This document shows positions 51,071-60,474 of a stretch of DNA of 64,000 nucleotides, piece by piece. Made by a program: the position numbers and the translations under genes. Under the pieces are notes generated by a model. That model saw nothing but the letters and a program-made list of their open reading frames with translations. It searched no databases and was not told the DNA's origin. Positions within the stretch are counted from its first letter, which is position 1. Every line of letters starts with the position of its first letter. The stretch spans positions 276,548 through 340,547 of the forward strand of contig KN805394.1 of assembly GCA_000818945.1 (NCBI GenBank), given 5' to 3'. The stretch is from Schizochytrium sp. CCTCC M209059 (lineage: Eukaryota; Sar; Bigyra; Thraustochytrida; Thraustochytriidae).

Positions 51071-52972
51071 TCACCGTGCAGGAAGGCGCGACGACGATGT
51101 GGCCGCCTTGCGGGGCTGTGAGGCCCGGGCAGGAGAAGACTTTTGCCGGACGATGATGCGCGAAGCCTGCTTGATGTGCGAGCGCGAAAGCGGATCCCCT
51201 GCCTCCTCGGGAAGGGTCCCGCGCTTGACGCTCTTTGAGCTCTTGGACTTTTTCGACGCTTGCTTCGTCTTTGCGCCTAGATTGCGCCGCCGAGAAACCC
51301 TGGCGCCGCCGACCTGGTCGTCGTCACCTCCACCGCCATCGCCGTCGGATTCGCTTCCGCTCTCCGCGTCGGATCCACCCTCGCTCTTGCGCGAGGTTGT
51401 GAGACACAATGAAGAGAGCGACTTTTGCCAGGCGAGAGGGCCTCCACGGCTCTCGTCAACGCGAACGCGCTGGTTAAATGGACGCGCAGCATGCACAGAG
51501 TCCATCGCAACGAGCGATTCGGAGTTCGAGCGCTGCAGAGAAAGCGCGTCGCTTGTACCACTATCGGCCGCGAGCTGGGAGAGGACCGTAGTGAGAACGC
51601 GATCGCAGTGCTCGACAGCAAGCATCACGGTGCCCTCGTTCAAAGTGTATGTGAAGCGTTCCGTCGTTTGCATTGGCGCGATCTTATTGAGCAAGTGGCC
51701 AATACCCGCTTGAACATCCGCAAGAACTGTTGCTCCTGCTTGCATTTTTTCTCGCCACAAATCCATGTGCGTTCTCGCCTCCTCGAGCTGGTCCTCGAGC
51801 ACGTCGAGACGTTTGCGCGACGCATTGACGACACGCTTGGTCCCCGTAAAACGAGCTCGATCAATCTCGCCTTGCATTGCTTGCAATGTCGCATTGTGCT
51901 CCTCGATCTTGTCTGCATTGTCCATTTGCAACGCCTTGAGGTTCGTGCGCGCTTGGTCTTGGTTCACAATCTTGGATACTATTTCATTTACGTCGCTGAC
52001 GCCAGTGATTTTCATGATACGAATGATGGCTTCCTCGTGATGCTCGAGAGCCTCGGAGGCACGCTCCCGCTGAGTCGACGCCGATCGCGACTGCATGGAA
52101 GCAATAACATTGGCCTGAAGCATGCGAGTCTCGACTCCAGCGCTCTCGCTGCGATCAAGATTTCCATCGCGCTGCTGCAAAACGCTCTGTCGGCCCGGCA
52201 GCACACCTGCGACCATGTCAGCCGCGGCTTCTGCTGTTTGTCTCTTGATGCGGAGCTCGCGTTCGCGCTGCTTGCGGTCCGTGTCAAGGCGTTCGCTTGC
52301 GCGCTTCAATTCGCGCTCGGCCACCTCGCGCGCTTGCTGCGCATCACCGCCGAGCGCCTCTAGGTCGACTAGATCCTTTTCTTTGACCTTTATGGTTTTT
52401 TCCATGGCTGCAAAATGAGCATCAAAGTTGTCGCGCTCCTCCTTCAAACGAGCCACAATTTGCTCGTACGTGTTGCGTATACTGTTTGCTTCATTGAACT
52501 TGATAATCGACCTGTCCAGGCGATTCTCGAGTGATCGAATATGTTTTGCTTGCTCGGGCGTCGCCGCCGACGCGCAGGGTGCTGTCGTGTTGGCTTCAAT
52601 CTCGGCTGCCTCGTCGCGCAGCGATTTCAGCTCTGCACGACGCGCCTCTACGTTGGCCGTGATGGCATCAAGGTTCTTTCGAATCGTTGTCACGTGTTGT
52701 TCAAGCCGATCGGCATGCTCCTCGGCGTGAGGGATCTCTCGAGCGCGCTTCGTCTGTGCGCCAATCTTTCGCATTTCCTTCAAATCGCAGCGTCGTTGTT
52801 TGTTTGCCTCACGGAGGCTTGCAATAATTCGCTTGTTCTCCTTCATCGTCTTCATCGAGTTTTCGTAGTACACTCTTCGATCAGCCTCCATGGCAGCGAA
52901 CTTGTCGCGAAGCTCGCAGAGCTCCGACTCCGTCACACTGTCATTGCATGTTGGGCCCATGAGCCTCGACAT
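51071..52972 (-). CDS. Coiled-coil protein, outer dynein arm docking complex type (CCDC63/CCDC114-like)
   Basis: The 633-residue protein starts at the ATG at 52972 (the longer frame begins with TTG). Residues ~10-430 are almost continuous coiled coil. The start, ELCELRDKFAAMEADRR, and the later IRSLENRLDRSIIKFNEAN with RLKEERDNFD resemble the conserved helices of ODA docking proteins CCDC63, CCDC114 (ODAD1) and Chlamydomonas DC2. In those the segment 'LENQLDRxxxxFNxxxxxN...LRxERxxFDxxF' is characteristic. Such proteins anchor outer dynein arms on axonemal doublets. The C-terminal ~150 residues are Ser/Gly/Lys-rich and disordered. It implies a motile flagellum, as in thraustochytrid zoospores. 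Coiled coils invite false matches, so the assignment is moderate. Confidence 0.7.
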   Translation of the reverse strand: MSRLMGPTCNDSVTESELCELRDKFAAMEADRRVYYENSMKTMKENKRIIASLREANKQRRCDLKEMRKIGAQTKRAREIPHAEEHADRLEQHVTTIRKNLDAITANVEARRAELKSLRDEAAEIEANTTAPCASAATPEQAKHIRSLENRLDRSIIKFNEANSIRNTYEQIVARLKEERDNFDAHFAAMEKTIKVKEKDLVDLEALGGDAQQAREVAERELKRASERLDTDRKQRERELRIKRQTAEAAADMVAGVLPGRQSVLQQRDGNLDRSESAGVETRMLQANVIASMQSRSASTQRERASEALEHHEEAIIRIMKITGVSDVNEIVSKIVNQDQARTNLKALQMDNADKIEEHNATLQAMQGEIDRARFTGTKRVVNASRKRLDVLEDQLEEARTHMDLWREKMQAGATVLADVQAGIGHLLNKIAPMQTTERFTYTLNEGTVMLAVEHCDRVLTTVLSQLAADSGTSDALSLQRSNSESLVAMDSVHAARPFNQRVRVDESRGGPLAWQKSLSSLCLTTSRKSEGGSDAESGSESDGDGGGGDDDQVGGARVSRRRNLGAKTKQASKKSKSSKSVKRGTLPEEAGDPLSRSHIKQASRIIVRQKSSPARASQPRKAATSSSRLPAR

Positions 52973-53666
52973 GGTCAGCAAGTCGCTCGGTCAGTTGATC
53001 GGTCGCTTGGTCGGCCGGTCGCGCGGGTGGGCAAGCGAGCGAGCGAGCGAGCGAGTTTAGCTCGATACTGACGCCGCGTATGGCCTCGTTGGTGCTCGGG
53101 CTAGGACGCCACAACGATGACAAGCAAGCTCGAGCCCGGTTCGCGCGCGCGCACGACCTTGATGTCCTCTGCCCAATCTACAACAATCAATCAATCAATC
53201 AATCAATCACGATTATGCTGCTCTCATCCTCGACCTCACTCGATCTTTGAGATTTTCCGCCTGCCGCCGTTGCGACGTTCCCGTCTCGCGCGAAAACGCA
53301 TCACGGCCACATCCCTTCGTGCGCGGCTGGGCGCTCTCGGCGCCCTCGGCGCGGGGTCCGGCGCGGACCTGCGGCGCGGACCCGCACCGCACGGCTCGCT
53401 CACTGTGGGTACACTTGCGCAACGCAATATCATTGGAGATACGTAAATAAGGAGAAGAAAGCCGAGCCATTGGGGAAAAAAAAGAAAAAAGAAAAAAGTG
53501 TGTACTTTTTGCCGAGTAATAGATAGAACCTTTCTTGACCTGGAAAGCTTGGAACAAAATAAAATGGGCCTGAGGCCCAAGGAGCCAGAGTCCGAAAAGA
53601 TCTACATAGGGATCATGTCTCCGTCCCAGTTTCAGCTTTGTTGTTGTTGTTGTTGTTGTAAAGAAC
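52973..53666. other. Intergenic, Kelch gene 3' end / ODA protein promoter
   Basis: It contains a TCAA tetramer array at about 53182-53209 and a (TTG)n run at 53638-53658. Frames covering 53213-54118 on the minus strand are shadows. No gene is seen. Confidence 0.4.
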
Positions 53667-56411
53667 TCACATCGAAAGCAATGCTTGAGTTGGAGACTCC
53701 CAGGTAGAATCGAGGCGCCAAATCTCGTTGCAGTCCTCAAATGCCGGTGGAAACTCATTCTCATTCTGATCCTTCTTGCGTCGAGTACCACCAAAGACAA
53801 CCAGTTCGCTAGGCTGCGACGCGCGCGAAAAGACAGCATGACGCCAAAGAGGCGGAAGGGCCTCGCCGGCAATCTTGGCCTCGCTCCATGTGCGCAATCG
53901 AACGTCAAAGATGAAAATGTCCTTGAGTGGGCCAGGGACACGCATGCGGGATTCATCAACTGCAGATACGTTATCGAAAGAGGATTGTGAAGTGTATCCA
54001 AATCCTCCCATGATACAGAGTCGGACACTAGAGGCACTGGCCGCATTCGCGTCAAACGTAAGCGTGCAGGAGTGCTGATAGCGCGGCGACGGAGGCCTGC
54101 CCGCCGACTCGTTGGCACCTAAGCGAACCCATTTTTGTTGTTCCGTGTGAAAGGCAACGAGGTCGTTTACGAGCAACATGGTAGAGTCAGGATGATGAGC
54201 TTTGACACAACCTCCAAAGACGACGAGGCTGTCTATGAGGGGCACAGATGTACACGAGTGGCCAAAGCGAGGCTGGAAAAAGACACCGTCTTTCGCGGCA
54301 TGAGAAATATTCGTCCATTGGAGTTGCTGAAACAGGTGCCGATCGCCCGATGTTGCGGTTGCGAGGCGCGTATCGACATCGAGCGTCCAAATATCATTCA
54401 GCAATAGCTGGTTGTCGCTTTGTCCCATGAACCCACGGTTCGGGCTCGATCTGTCTGCATTGGGGCATGCGCCGCCAATCACATAAAGCTTCCCATGATG
54501 CCGGCATGCTGCATGCCCTGCCCTCGCCCCAGGCCAGTCCAAGGTTGCTAATGTGTCGTTCAATGCTCGAGGTTTCTTTTCAAGGCATGGCGTGCCCTTT
54601 TCCCATGACCAGTACTGGGCATTCATATGTAAGATCCATAGTTCGCTACTTGTCGTCAAAAGATCACCACCGCCAAAGACAAACAGTTTTGGAAATGGTG
54701 TAGCAAAAAGTGTCGCAGAGTGCGCAGTAAATGGTGGTGGGATCTCTCTCGATGTACCTCTTTCATCGTCTTGCACGCTCCTTGCTCGCGTTGATGTGAT
54801 ATTTTCTTGCTGTTGCATGATGAGCGACGGGGTGTGGCGTGGTTTGGGGTGCTTTGCTTGCGGGATTTTCCCTTGTGGAAAGTCAATGAGGGGAAATTGC
54901 CAGGTCCACGATTTCGTCTTGTGATTGAAAGCAAGCAAATGAGCGTCCCAGCACACGGTATTCTTCCCTGATGCGCAGGAATCCCCACCCAGGAGAAGTG
55001 CGCATTCCAGGTGCGGGTTGTTCGGGTCGGGCCCGACCCAAGTGAACGAATGGCCGCTTCGTGCGGCTGGAGGCTTTGATGCAGCATGAAGCTGCTTGCA
55101 TGGTACAAAAGCAGCTAGATCACAAATGTGCGTGAGATTGGTAAGGGGATCTTGACGCGATGACGAAGACAAAAACGAGCGCGGGACTCTGGACGAAATA
55201 TCAAAAGGCAAATTTGTCCTGGTACCGCCAAAAAAGAGAAGAGCTGGCCCGGATGGGACATGTTCTGAAATCAGCACGCAGCGAGTACCTACGCGAGCAG
55301 GTGGTGGTTCTCCAGCCAGGTAATGCATCTCCCAAAGCAACGTCTGTTTATTAGTTGCATCGATTGGCAGATCAAAGGTCCACATAATTGACATTGCCTT
55401 TTCTATGGGATGATCGGCTTCGCGCAAACGTGCTCCCGGTGCGGCCTCATTGTGGGCAACGAGTGGTGATGTGCCTGCAAAATAGACAATCTGCTGGCCT
55501 GTGGGTGTTTCTCGACTAAAAACCGAGTGGTCACATCCAATGCGAGGCCATTTCGTTTCTTTGCAGGCAAGTGGAAGGCGAACCCATTGGCATGCTCGGT
55601 CATCCTCGAGACCTCTATAAAAATTGCGCTGTGATGCTGCTTGCATGGCTAGCGCAAAAGAAGATCGGCTCGATTGGGCAAAGAGGCTCATGTTCTTCAA
55701 AGAGCGTTCATTTGATTCGGCCAATACTCTGTCGGGCTGTCGCAACACGTAGGCATTTTCGAGAGGCGTGCCAAGAGCGCCCCCAAAGACCATAATTTTG
55801 CTGCCCATCACGGTACAGGCTGTCCAATGAAGAGATGGCGGGAGGCGCACCGATGATTGAATATGAATTTGCGACCAGCGCCTCGTGAGTGTTTCAAGAC
55901 AGAAAACGTCATTGACAAAGCATGTGCCAGTATGGCCTCCAATAATGTACATGATGCTTTGAACTGATGTTGCTGCATGCGCAAAGCGCGCACAAGGGCC
56001 GCGACCGGTCGTTTTCAGGCGCAGCCATCGCTTCGCTTCGACATCGAGCGAGAAGACGGCTTCTCCGCCACCAATGCCTCCGAAAACGAAAATTTTGCCC
56101 TGTATAGCCACTGCAGAGTGGCGTGCTCGTGGCGTTAGAGCATTCCGCGAGCCGCTTGGTGTAACGTGCAGCTCCTCCCATTTCCATTGCCCATCCTGAT
56201 GCGAGAGCACATGAGTGTCGGCAAGGAGGGTCTCTCGGTTGGCACCACCAATGAGAACAGCGCACTTTCTACGGGAATCTTTGGACTCGAGATCATTGAG
56301 CGAGCCTGGCAGCCAGGTCAATGTATGGTGTGCGCGAGCCAAGGGAGGTGGATTTGAGAGAGATGTCTTGGTGTTTTCATTGTCTTGAAAAGCAGGTTGG
56401 ATCCAAGCCAT
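53667..56411 (-). CDS. Kelch-repeat beta-propeller protein
   Basis: The 914 residues from the ATG at 56411 contain many Kelch units, each with a hydrophobic strand plus GG doublet and spaced Tyr/Trp. Examples: KIFVFGGIGGGEAVFSLDV, IMYIIGGHTGTCFVNDVFCL, KLFVFGGGDLLTTSSELWIL, KLYVIGGACPN and ELVVFGGTR near the C-terminus. They probably form two propellers of six or seven blades. No BTB, F-box or other partner domain is present. Directly upstream, in frame, codons 56412-56501 encode a hydrophobic signal-like stretch (TLVYAACLLSVLCL) but start only at GTG. A signal peptide with a missing start, or an upstream exon, is possible. The role is protein binding or, if secreted, extracellular. It is divergent from SPC25. 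Confidence 0.85.
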   Translation of the reverse strand: MAWIQPAFQDNENTKTSLSNPPPLARAHHTLTWLPGSLNDLESKDSRRKCAVLIGGANRETLLADTHVLSHQDGQWKWEELHVTPSGSRNALTPRARHSAVAIQGKIFVFGGIGGGEAVFSLDVEAKRWLRLKTTGRGPCARFAHAATSVQSIMYIIGGHTGTCFVNDVFCLETLTRRWSQIHIQSSVRLPPSLHWTACTVMGSKIMVFGGALGTPLENAYVLRQPDRVLAESNERSLKNMSLFAQSSRSSFALAMQAASQRNFYRGLEDDRACQWVRLPLACKETKWPRIGCDHSVFSRETPTGQQIVYFAGTSPLVAHNEAAPGARLREADHPIEKAMSIMWTFDLPIDATNKQTLLWEMHYLAGEPPPARVGTRCVLISEHVPSGPALLFFGGTRTNLPFDISSRVPRSFLSSSSRQDPLTNLTHICDLAAFVPCKQLHAASKPPAARSGHSFTWVGPDPNNPHLECALLLGGDSCASGKNTVCWDAHLLAFNHKTKSWTWQFPLIDFPQGKIPQAKHPKPRHTPSLIMQQQENITSTRARSVQDDERGTSREIPPPFTAHSATLFATPFPKLFVFGGGDLLTTSSELWILHMNAQYWSWEKGTPCLEKKPRALNDTLATLDWPGARAGHAACRHHGKLYVIGGACPNADRSSPNRGFMGQSDNQLLLNDIWTLDVDTRLATATSGDRHLFQQLQWTNISHAAKDGVFFQPRFGHSCTSVPLIDSLVVFGGCVKAHHPDSTMLLVNDLVAFHTEQQKWVRLGANESAGRPPSPRYQHSCTLTFDANAASASSVRLCIMGGFGYTSQSSFDNVSAVDESRMRVPGPLKDIFIFDVRLRTWSEAKIAGEALPPLWRHAVFSRASQPSELVVFGGTRRKKDQNENEFPPAFEDCNEIWRLDSTWESPTQALLSM

Positions 56412-56769
56412 TTGGCCGAAGAATCGCACGTTCGGGGGGGTCTGACCACGTAGACAAAGCACAGAAAGTAGGCAAGCAGCGTAGACCAAGGTAGCTGACA
56501 CGTAACGTCAACTTCTAGCGCTTGCTGCGTGTTCGCGCGCCTGAGAGCGCGAGTGTACTGGCGGGCGAGCAAGAAAAGGTGAAGAGAGCCAAGCGCGATC
56601 GCTCTCTTTGCTCGTGCTCCTTCTTCTTCTTCCTCTTCTTCTTTCCAGCTAGCCTCCTCTCGCGCGAGACGCACGCTTCGCTTTCGACCGCCACTGCAAC
56701 CAGAGTGCCAAACTCAGGGCCAACGATAGACGTCCTGTCACGCGTCTGCACTCACGCGCGCGCCTCGTG

Positions 56770-56803
<34 letters not shown>

Positions 56804-57006
56804 GCTTCTTTATTGTCTTGGACAGGGCTCGGTTGTCCCATGGCAGAGACCCGGAAATACGGGATGAAGGTCCCGTAAATCCGGGCGTATGCGAGGTGGC
56901 GGCGGTTAGACGCAGCGAGCATGAGCACCAGAACAAGAAAGGCCTCGCTCTGGTTTGTGCGACTCTGCGTGCGTGCGTGCGAGCGAGCGAGCGAACGGAG
57001 CTTGCG
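56412..57006. promoter_or_regulatory. Divergent region Kelch / SPC25 with (TTG)n
   Basis: The promoter area of two divergent genes. It holds a CT-rich tract (56610-56655) and a pure TTG run of about 12 units (56770-56805). The plus-strand frame that begins in the TTG run (poly-Cys) is an artefact of the repeat. Confidence 0.5.
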
Positions 57007-57729
57007 ATGGCGGGCGACGGCGCCGCCGGGGTCGAGGGCCCGAAGTCGATGCTGGCAGACGCGGTCGGCGGACTTCGCGCCAAGCTCGAAGCCCGCGAGG
57101 CCCAGGTGCGTGGGTTCTGCACCGAGATGGCCGAGGAGACGGCCGCTCACGCCGGCGACGCGGAGTCGAAGCTCGAAGACCTGCGCGCGCGCATCGAGGC
57201 GCTTGCAAAGGAACGCGCGGAACTGGCCTCGATGGGATGGGCGAACGAACAGCGTCTTGCGGCGCAGCAGAAAAAGGTGGCTGCGCTCCACGACGAGCTG
57301 GACGGTCTCCGTACGAACTACGCCGACGTTGAAAACGCCATGCAAAATGCGAATAATCGGCGTACAGAATTGCTCGGCACGCTCGGGGCCAAGGAGGCTG
57401 ATATTGAAGCAGAACGGGAGACGCAGCAGCACCGTGTCGCGCAATTGACGCGAGGCGCCACCTTGTACAAGAAGTTGGGGCTCGAGTTCCAACGTGACGA
57501 CAACACCCGATTGCGGCTCTCCTTCACGCAGATCGACCCGCGTGATCCTGACCGTGAATTCTTCTTTGTAATTTTTGTTGACAAAGATGACTGTTACCAC
57601 GTGGAGCAGGTCGAACCTGCTGTTGGGAGTATTTCAGACCTCATTCGTCGTGTCAATGCCACGAATGACTTTTCCAGTTTTGTGCGAAGTATGCGAACGA
57701 AATTTCAGGCTCTTTGCGCAACGTTTTGA
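57007..57729 (+). CDS. SPC25: Kinetochore protein Spc25 (Ndc80 complex)
   Basis: The 240 residues match Spc25 in length and plan: a coiled coil to about residue 150, then the RWD-like C-terminal globe. The junction LYKKLGLEFQRD and the strand FTQIDPRDPDREFFFVIFVD correspond to the conserved 'YKxxLGLEI...F.FTNIDPxxPxxxFxF' segment. The end, TNDFSSFVRSMRTKFQAL, matches the 'NNFSAFLxxVRKxF' helix. Spc25 pairs with Spc24 to tether the Ndc80 complex to the inner kinetochore, so microtubules attach during mitosis. The frame is open upstream to 56767 only through a TTG repeat; the ATG at 57007 fits the family. It ends 393 bases from the convergent PARP-like gene. Confidence 0.9.
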   Translation: MAGDGAAGVEGPKSMLADAVGGLRAKLEAREAQVRGFCTEMAEETAAHAGDAESKLEDLRARIEALAKERAELASMGWANEQRLAAQQKKVAALHDELDGLRTNYADVENAMQNANNRRTELLGTLGAKEADIEAERETQQHRVAQLTRGATLYKKLGLEFQRDDNTRLRLSFTQIDPRDPDREFFFVIFVDKDDCYHVEQVEPAVGSISDLIRRVNATNDFSSFVRSMRTKFQALCATF

Positions 57730-58122
57730 TGTGTCGCACTTCGCGAAAGCCTTTTCGCGTGGGGAACGCAAGAAGAATCACGAAGAGAACATCAAGCAGC
57801 AAAAGGCAAAACGAGCAAACGAAGAGCAAAGAGCAACAATAAGGTGCCGAGGACAAAGGGAAAATCGCCTTGAAGCCAATAGACAATGCAAATGTCGAGC
57901 GGCGTTACGCTCTATCTTTCTTGCAAACCGCGAGACTCCTGAAATGCATTTTGTAAAATGAGATGGTTTGAATGTATATACATAGAATCATTTGACAGAG
58001 AGAGACACAAGCATAAGATTTTGGTTCCAAGCTCGAATCAACGAGTCTTGCTCTGACGAGATTTACGAGTCTTGACTTGACCAGATCACCGAGTCTTCCG
58101 GACTTCTTGGATCATGCATTTA
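57730..58122. other. Convergent 3' intergenic with short direct repeats
   Basis: No gene is seen. CGAGTCTT occurs three times (near 58040, 58067 and 58090), about 24-27 bases apart. This is the shared 3' flank of SPC25 (+) and the PARP-like gene (-). Confidence 0.45.
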
Positions 58123-60279
58123 TCACGAGCGTCGCCCTGCTCGCTGCGGACTTGCTACACCAAGACCGTCTACATTTGCTTCAGTGTCGCTGTCTTCCGT
58201 GTCGTCGGATTCGTGAAGAACTTGGGTGAGAGCGGCCCAAATCTCGTCACGCTGGCGCGCAGCATTGAGACGCTGCGTGTCACGACCTGCTTGTATTTCT
58301 GCAGCGCGCATGAAACGGGAGGCCTTGGCGCGCTGTGCAGCTGATGTTGTTTCATCCATTATCGGACCATGGGATGATGGAAGAGCAACTGCATAAGGCA
58401 CCAAGCCTGGCTGCGTACGAGCAGCAACGGTGCGGAAATCTTGCATGACTTCTCGTAAAGCATCAGGAGCTTCTGGCGATGCAAAGTCTGGCTCAAGCGG
58501 TGCAAGCACTCGCGCTTGAAGCTGCGAAGAAGTGGGGTTGAAGCGTGGCTTATACTCATAGCGAATGAGAAACTCGGGCAGAACGTGATGACCATGGAGC
58601 ACGAGATACTCATCGAGAGAGGGGCTAAAGATGGAGTCAAATTTGGACGAGGTGGCGCTATCGACATTTGGAAACCCTGGGTATTCGGCACTGGTCACAA
58701 AAGAAGATCCTATGATGACTCGACAGAGAGCGAGGTAGCGCGGTGTCGCTTGGGATGTCGACGAGGATGATGGTGATGATGATTCTGCCGATGCCTGAAC
58801 ATTGTGCTGGTCACGAGAAAGGGTCTTGGTCCCCGTGACGGGGGCCTTGACAGCCTCGCGGAATTCTTCAAGCGTCGAAAAACGTGAAAATTGTTTGGGA
58901 AAGGCGACGGGATTTGATGCGAGAAAGCGCGCCTCTGCGTAGCCGGGAGAACTCCCGGCCTCAGGTTCGAGTGCGACAAGGTGGGTTCGAAGAAAGGTGG
59001 CCGCCGCCGTCGCTGAGGAAGGTGCCGAAGAGTCTTGCTGGGCTGCGGCTTCGTCGGTGTCTTCTGCATCCTGCATTTTCCTTCCCATTCCCTCGACGAT
59101 GATGCGAAAAAGTGATTCCTCAGGGACAGCGCAAAAGAGGCCCTTGACAGAACCAGGCTTTAAGGCGGCTGCGCGACGTTGGAAGTCGCGAAGAAGAGGC
59201 CGATTCTCGATCTTGAAGACATCGAGCACCTTGATGCCAGAATAATCTGCGTCCTTTCCGAAAAAGTCGGGTTTCACATTCTCGGCGGTGGCGCGCTTGC
59301 AGCGCGAGTATTGAGGATTATCTGGCGTGAGACGGCGTAGGTTAATGCGTCCCTCCGTCTCGTGAGCGAGGTGAAGCCCAAACTCTTCGAGCGCAAAGGC
59401 ATGTTCTCGTTCCGCGCGGAGCTTGCGGTGTTCGCGGTCTGCAGTTGCGGCGTCAGAGGACAGAAGCGCGCATTCCTTTTCAATGTTGGCAGCATAAAGC
59501 GCGCAGAGCGAAAGGAGCGTGCGATCAAAGTGAGCGAGGGTATCTTGATCTTGCGCAGAAGCGTCTTGGTGGTCGATTTCTAGACGTTCGAGCGCAGCGT
59601 CGATGGTGGACTCTGTGCCGCGGCGTCGCGTGGAAAATTTGCGCACACGCTGCTCATGGAGACGTTTAATACTATCTTGGACAGTGACAAGGTCTTGTTC
59701 GGCGGTATCGTGGCGGCGTGTGGCATCTACAGCAGCAAGACCGTCGCTTAAAAAATCCTGAAAGCTGGCGTCGGCAAAGGTCTTGCGCCACTCATCCGCA
59801 AAGGGACTGCCTTGAAAGTTTGCTCGATACAAGAGTTCTCCACTTGTCATCCAAGAATTCCGGTGAGTGGCCTGCGCACGGGTGATTTCGTTGTCGCCAT
59901 CTTTGGCAGATATTTGAGGGGCATGGTCAGCCGAAGAAGTCTCCGTTGCAGATTGTTCGTGTTGGCGCCCTTGTTCAGGGTCCTGCCGGGTTTGTTGAAA
60001 GGGCTTCGTCTGCGCAGGTCGCTTGCGGCCGAGCCAAGAGGGCGCGCTCTGTAGGCCGCGTGAAGAAGCTGTTTTGTCGGTGTCTGCCGCGCCGGCTGTC
60101 TCGACACGCGGGTCGCTGCCAAGCACGTTTTGCTGCGCCGGTTCAGGGTCCTCGGGTCTGGTCGCCGTGATGGTCGCGGTTGGTGACAAAGGCGTTCCAG
60201 GGAGGGGCGCCTGCGTGCGGAGCGGAGACACCGAGTCCCCATGCGGCGCCGCGAGCGCCGCTGACGGCACGTCGCTCAT
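58123..60279 (-). CDS. PARP-like (ART-fold) protein with coiled coil and apparently altered active site
   Basis: The 718-residue protein runs from the ATG at 60279 (the longer frame begins at GTG). A Ser/Thr/Pro-rich N-terminus is followed by a helical region (~145-330). The C-terminal region (~330-582) resembles a PARP catalytic domain. VKGLFCAVPEESLFRIIVEGM sits where 'LxHGTxxxxxxxIxxxGF' is expected, ARFLASNPVAFPKQFSRF where 'GxYFAxxxSxxxxYS' is expected. RYLALCRVIIGSS and DEYLVLHGHHVLPEFLIRYEY fit the last strands. In this alignment the NAD-binding His is replaced (Cys or Ala), the Tyr appears to be Phe, and the final acidic Glu (DEYLVL) is kept. Low-complexity inserts separate the strands. 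It may be an inactive or divergent ADP-ribosyltransferase. Moderate certainty. Confidence 0.65.
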   Translation of the reverse strand: MSDVPSAALAAPHGDSVSPLRTQAPLPGTPLSPTATITATRPEDPEPAQQNVLGSDPRVETAGAADTDKTASSRGLQSAPSWLGRKRPAQTKPFQQTRQDPEQGRQHEQSATETSSADHAPQISAKDGDNEITRAQATHRNSWMTSGELLYRANFQGSPFADEWRKTFADASFQDFLSDGLAAVDATRRHDTAEQDLVTVQDSIKRLHEQRVRKFSTRRRGTESTIDAALERLEIDHQDASAQDQDTLAHFDRTLLSLCALYAANIEKECALLSSDAATADREHRKLRAEREHAFALEEFGLHLAHETEGRINLRRLTPDNPQYSRCKRATAENVKPDFFGKDADYSGIKVLDVFKIENRPLLRDFQRRAAALKPGSVKGLFCAVPEESLFRIIVEGMGRKMQDAEDTDEAAAQQDSSAPSSATAAATFLRTHLVALEPEAGSSPGYAEARFLASNPVAFPKQFSRFSTLEEFREAVKAPVTGTKTLSRDQHNVQASAESSSPSSSSTSQATPRYLALCRVIIGSSFVTSAEYPGFPNVDSATSSKFDSIFSPSLDEYLVLHGHHVLPEFLIRYEYKPRFNPTSSQLQARVLAPLEPDFASPEAPDALREVMQDFRTVAARTQPGLVPYAVALPSSHGPIMDETTSAAQRAKASRFMRAAEIQAGRDTQRLNAARQRDEIWAALTQVLHESDDTEDSDTEANVDGLGVASPQRAGRRS

Positions 60280-60474
60280 CCTTTGTCGCCCAGCCGACTG
60301 CTTGGGCACGCTTAAATATTTATAGAAAAGAGCTCTCTATGCCTGCAGTTGAACTTATGGGTCAACCGTTGCAGGCAGGTATAATTTAGTCACAGTTTTT
60401 GTTGAAGCAGAAAAAGCAGACCCATGAGCGCTCGAGTAGGGGAAGGAGAAAAGAATAAATTACGTAAAAGTCAT

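Noticed and set aside
56767..57006. N-terminal extension of SPC25 beginning with a Cys run
   Set aside because: It starts inside a TTG repeat without ATG; family length and coiled coil fit the ATG at 57007.
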